64,000 nt of DNA, taken from an uncultured Pseudoflavonifractor sp. GTDB taxonomy: Bacteria; Bacillota; Clostridia; Oscillospirales; Oscillospiraceae. Positions 61,520 to 64,000 of the stretch are shown here, one piece after another (within the stretch, counting starts at the first letter, position 1; each line of letters begins with the position of its first letter). The stretch covers positions 124,001 through 188,000 of the forward strand of contig CANSYW010000001.1 in assembly GCA_947651395.1 (NCBI GenBank). The letters run 5' to 3'. The notes below the pieces were generated by a model. The model saw only the letters and a list, made by a program, of their open reading frames with translations. It was not told the DNA's origin and made no database searches. The translations under genes and the position numbers were made by a program.

Positions 61520-63555
61520 TGCCCCAGCAAAAACCGGAGCACCCCTTTCTGCCCTGGATCATCGCCATCATAGCCGCCCCCTTCCTCTGGGGGTGGCTTT
61601 TGGTGCGTTTTTGGGTACTGCTCTCCTGGCTGCCTGTCAGCGGCGCCCAACTGCCGGTGGCCGCCGGAGTGGTCACCGCCGCGGTTCTCATTCCCGGCGT
61701 ATTGCTCCATGCCGGGAGAAACCTGCTGCTCCCGTACAAGCCCTGGAAGGCCCTGCCGGTGGGCGTGGTGGGCTTTCTTTTGGGCTTTTTCTTCGATGTG
61801 AGCCTGTCCATGCTCTCCGCCCCGCCGGAGCTTCCCGGCGTGCCGGTGGAGATCCTGTGCCATGTGGGCAACGGCCTGGTCTTTGCTGTCATCCTTCTCG
61901 CCCTCTTTCGCGCCGGACGGGATCTGCTGGGGCTGGGCCGGGTGGATCGGCGGCAGATGCTCCTTCTCTTCCTCTGTCTCAACGTCGTCACCGCACTCTA
62001 CGCCCTCACCTCTAAAACGGTCTACGTCTGGGACAGTGCCGGATACTGGGCCATTGCCCGCTCTCTGGCGGAAGAGGAGCTGAACCATCAGCACCTCATC
62101 CGGATCCTGGAGAGCACCCTCACCCAGGACTACAACCAGCTTCTGGCCCTACCCATCTCTCTGGTGATGCGCCTGTTCGGCGGGAGCCGGACAGTGTTCC
62201 TCTTCGCCCTGTCCAACTTCTACACCCTGCCCGCCCTCTGGGGACTGACCGCCATGGCCAGGCAGCGCAAATGGAGCGGTCTGGTACTGGCGGGTCTGTT
62301 CCCCATGCTGGGCTATACGGGCCTGGTGGGTTTTGTGGATGTGGCCTCCGCCGCTCTGGGGATCTGGGCCTTTGTCATCTATACCAGCGACCGTCCCCCC
62401 GTCAGCCGGGGGCTCTTCTCCGGGGCCCTGTTGGTGGGCACCTTCCTTCTGCGCCGGTATTTCTTCTTCTTTGCCGCCTCCTTTGGGGTGGCCGCTCTGG
62501 TGCAGAAGCTGGTATGTGACCGGAAAAAATGGGGGGACTTTGCCGCCCTCTTCGGTTCCTGCGCCCTGTGCTCCCTGACCTTCACCTATCAGTTCCTGCT
62601 GGACAAGGTACTGGGCACCGACTACAGGGATCTCTATTCCGCCTATGACCTGGGCCTGCGCACCGACGTCTTCCTCACCTGCCGCTATTTCGGCCTCATC
62701 CTCCTCGCGGTGGTGCTCCTGGCCTCCCTCTATGGCCTGCGCCGGGAAGAGGATCGCCCCAGACTGGTGCTGGGCCTTGTCCAGGTGACCGTATGCTTTG
62801 CCGCCTTCATCTCCGTCCAGTCCCACGGCCAGCAGCACCTGCTCATCTACCTGCCTGCCGCGGCCCTTCTGGCGGCAACGGCCCTGTCCGTCGCCCCCCA
62901 GTTCTGGAGCGCTTTGTTTGCCATTCTTACGGCGATAAACTGCTTTATCTACAAGGTCCAGCCTGTCTCCATCAACAATATCCGCATGCCCGCCCTGCTC
63001 CCCTCCTTCCAGTTCTATGGGCCCCAGCGCGCCGACGCGGACGAGCTGCTGCGGCTGGCGGAGTTTATCGACCGCCTCTCCGACGCCGAGCCTCACACCG
63101 CGGTGGTGATGGCCTCCTCCTTCACCCTCAACACCGAGACCCTCACCAACCTGCGGGCTTCTCTGGGACTCCGGGAGCCGGAACGGCGCACCGTCATCCA
63201 GTACCACGGCACGGTGGACAAGCGGGATCCCTTCAATTGGAACACCCCCACCGCCGACTACATGATCGTGGGCGACCCGGTGCAGGTCCACCTGGGGGAG
63301 GAGAACCAGCAGGTCATGGCCCTGCTGGCCCACGATGTGCTGGATCGTACCGGCCCCGGCCTGGCCTATGAGGCTCTGCCGGAGACCTTCTCCCTCACCG
63401 ACGGGGTCACGGTGCGTGTCTATCGCCGCACCCGTCCCTGGAGCTATGAGGATTACCTGTCCATCTCGGATCGGCTCACGGAACTCTATCCCGACTACGC
63501 CGAGCTGTATGCCCTCCCCGCCTGGATGACAGAGTCCCATGGGGCGGCAAATTAA
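61504..63555 (+). CDS. Multi-spanning membrane glycosyltransferase-like protein
   Basis: 683 residues with about a dozen membrane segments and a C-terminal soluble domain of about 160 residues (NIRMPALLPSFQFYG onward, with LADEL/RLSDAEPHTAVV features). A loop after the early segments contains YVWDSAGYWAIARSLAEEE, reminiscent of the acidic catalytic loop of GT-C (PMT/ArnT-like) enzymes that move sugars from lipid carriers. The assignment is at fold level only. The TTG at 61504 has GGAGG eight bases upstream; an ATG at 61519 forms TGATG with the HIT stop and is the alternative. Confidence 0.7.
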   Translation: MASRLMPQQKPEHPFLPWIIAIIAAPFLWGWLLVRFWVLLSWLPVSGAQLPVAAGVVTAAVLIPGVLLHAGRNLLLPYKPWKALPVGVVGFLLGFFFDVSLSMLSAPPELPGVPVEILCHVGNGLVFAVILLALFRAGRDLLGLGRVDRRQMLLLFLCLNVVTALYALTSKTVYVWDSAGYWAIARSLAEEELNHQHLIRILESTLTQDYNQLLALPISLVMRLFGGSRTVFLFALSNFYTLPALWGLTAMARQRKWSGLVLAGLFPMLGYTGLVGFVDVASAALGIWAFVIYTSDRPPVSRGLFSGALLVGTFLLRRYFFFFAASFGVAALVQKLVCDRKKWGDFAALFGSCALCSLTFTYQFLLDKVLGTDYRDLYSAYDLGLRTDVFLTCRYFGLILLAVVLLASLYGLRREEDRPRLVLGLVQVTVCFAAFISVQSHGQQHLLIYLPAAALLAATALSVAPQFWSALFAILTAINCFIYKVQPVSINNIRMPALLPSFQFYGPQRADADELLRLAEFIDRLSDAEPHTAVVMASSFTLNTETLTNLRASLGLREPERRTVIQYHGTVDKRDPFNWNTPTADYMIVGDPVQVHLGEENQQVMALLAHDVLDRTGPGLAYEALPETFSLTDGVTVRVYRRTRPWSYEDYLSISDRLTELYPDYAELYALPAWMTESHGAAN

Positions 63556-63559
63556 ATGA

Positions 63560-63597
63560 AAAAAGGTTCCGCGGGAAGCTTCCCGCGGAACCTTTTT
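63560..63597. terminator. Bidirectional terminator at 63.57 kb
   Basis: A perfect palindrome with 19-base arms, AAAAAGGTTCCGCGGGAAG meeting its complement, with AAGCTT at the loop. It serves the glycosyltransferase-like gene and the convergent TrkA-C gene. Confidence 0.93.
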
Positions 63598-63600
63598 CTT

Positions 63601-64000
63601 CTATTTTCCCTTGTCTGTGACCACAAGCGTGTCACCGGGATGGAGGCGCGTACCTCCCTTGGGTACTACAGCGGTACCGTCGGAGCGCTGCACCAGCACA
63701 ATCAGGGTCTCTCCGGGAATATCCAACTCCCGGATCGCCTTTCCCGACCATGGGCTCCCCTTCTCCACCGGCAGCTCCCGCAGCTCCAGACCCATCTCCT
63801 TTTCCTGATAGACCGGGGTGCTCAGCACCAGCAGGTCTCCCTCCAAAAGCACGGTGTCTCCGCCGGGGATCACACTCTCCTCTCCCCGGCGGATCATCAC
63901 CACCAGTCCGTCCGCGGGCAGCGGACAGTCCGCCAGCCGCTGTCCCCGCCAGGGGTGGGCCCGGTCGATCTCCAACCGGGTCAGATGGAGCAGTCTCTCA
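63601..64000 (-). CDS. Protein with two TrkA-C (RCK_C) domains, C-terminal part
   Basis: The frame stays open to the window edge, so the N-terminus is missing; about 132 residues are visible. Two tandem RCK_C-type modules can be seen, one around LPADGLVVMIRRGEESVIPG followed by TVLLEGDLLVL, the second around LDIPGETLIVLVQRSDGTAV followed by LHPGDTLVVTD. Such domains sit on potassium channels, K+/H+ antiporters or chloride exchangers and bind nucleotides such as c-di-AMP. Which transporter this belongs to cannot be told here. Confidence 0.75.
   Translation of the reverse strand, partial: ERLLHLTRLEIDRAHPWRGQRLADCPLPADGLVVMIRRGEESVIPGGDTVLLEGDLLVLSTPVYQEKEMGLELRELPVEKGSPWSGKAIRELDIPGETLIVLVQRSDGTAVVPKGGTRLHPGDTLVVTDKGK

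Overview
The window (about 60% GC or more) looks like a chromosomal core segment of a spore-forming, anaerobic Clostridia member, most likely Oscillospiraceae of the Flavonifractor / Lawsonibacter / Intestinimonas kind. This is inferred from the gene families, not from a search. The pointers are sporulation genes (yunB, cwlD, cotJ), the redox repressor Rex, lysine synthesis through DapL, an ANTAR regulator beside glutamine synthetase, an alanine T-box, the YfmF/YfmH pair and small Cys-rich proteins. There is no insertion sequence, prophage, CRISPR array, rRNA or tRNA that I can support. Most gaps are short and hold promoters or terminators.

Layout. 1-7.8 kb, plus strand: the end of an M42 peptidase, a methionine gamma-lyase family PLP enzyme, yunB, a VanZ-like protein, ligA, rex with a possible self-operator, an SLH-type exported protein and an amidase-domain protein. 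7.7-11.1 kb, minus strand: a Xer-type recombinase, radA and cwlD. 11.3-12.3 kb: a two-gene cotJ operon in which cotJA and cotJB are fused. 12.4-16.6 kb, minus strand: glnA with its ANTAR protein, then dapF-dapL. 16.7-24.5 kb, minus strand: a membrane protein, a GMP synthase without its glutaminase domain, and carA-carB followed by three uncharacterised genes. carA carries a frameshift in this sequence.

24.7-27 kb, plus strand: DUF421-DUF4363 and a DUF6688-like protein. 27-31.9 kb, minus strand: an overlapping operon yfmF-yfmH-lgt-folD followed by nrdR. 32-39.2 kb: a single 2379-residue cyclic beta-1,2-glucan synthase-like protein. 39.3-46.4 kb, plus strand: glpK, a Cys-rich peptide, comEC, exodeoxyribonuclease III and an S41 protease with SLH-like repeats. 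46.4-50.5 kb: corA, and the ppx-ppk1 polyphosphate operon. 50.5-54.4 kb: an HTH membrane protein, a WecG/TagA transferase, thymidylate kinase, a DJ-1 protein, fthC and a 49-residue protein with 16 Cys. 54.5-63.6 kb, plus strand: mltG, a U32 protein, an acyltransferase, T-box-alaS, a DUF4250 protein, a HIT protein and a membrane glycosyltransferase-like protein. The window ends inside a protein with TrkA-C (RCK_C) domains.

Functional themes are nitrogen and nucleotide supply (glnA, carAB, guaA, tmk), one-carbon/folate metabolism (folD, fthC), cell envelope and spore (dapL/dapF, mltG, cwlD, lgt, cotJ, yunB, SLH proteins, glucan synthase) and DNA maintenance (ligA, radA, xer, exodeoxyribonuclease III, comEC). 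Nothing is an obvious new defence or mobile system. The points most worth a second look are the carA frameshift, the cotJA-cotJB fusion, the single-domain GMP synthase, the orphan trio behind carB, the glnA and dapF leader structures, the 30-nt perfect palindrome upstream of the recombinase, and the two Cys-rich microproteins.
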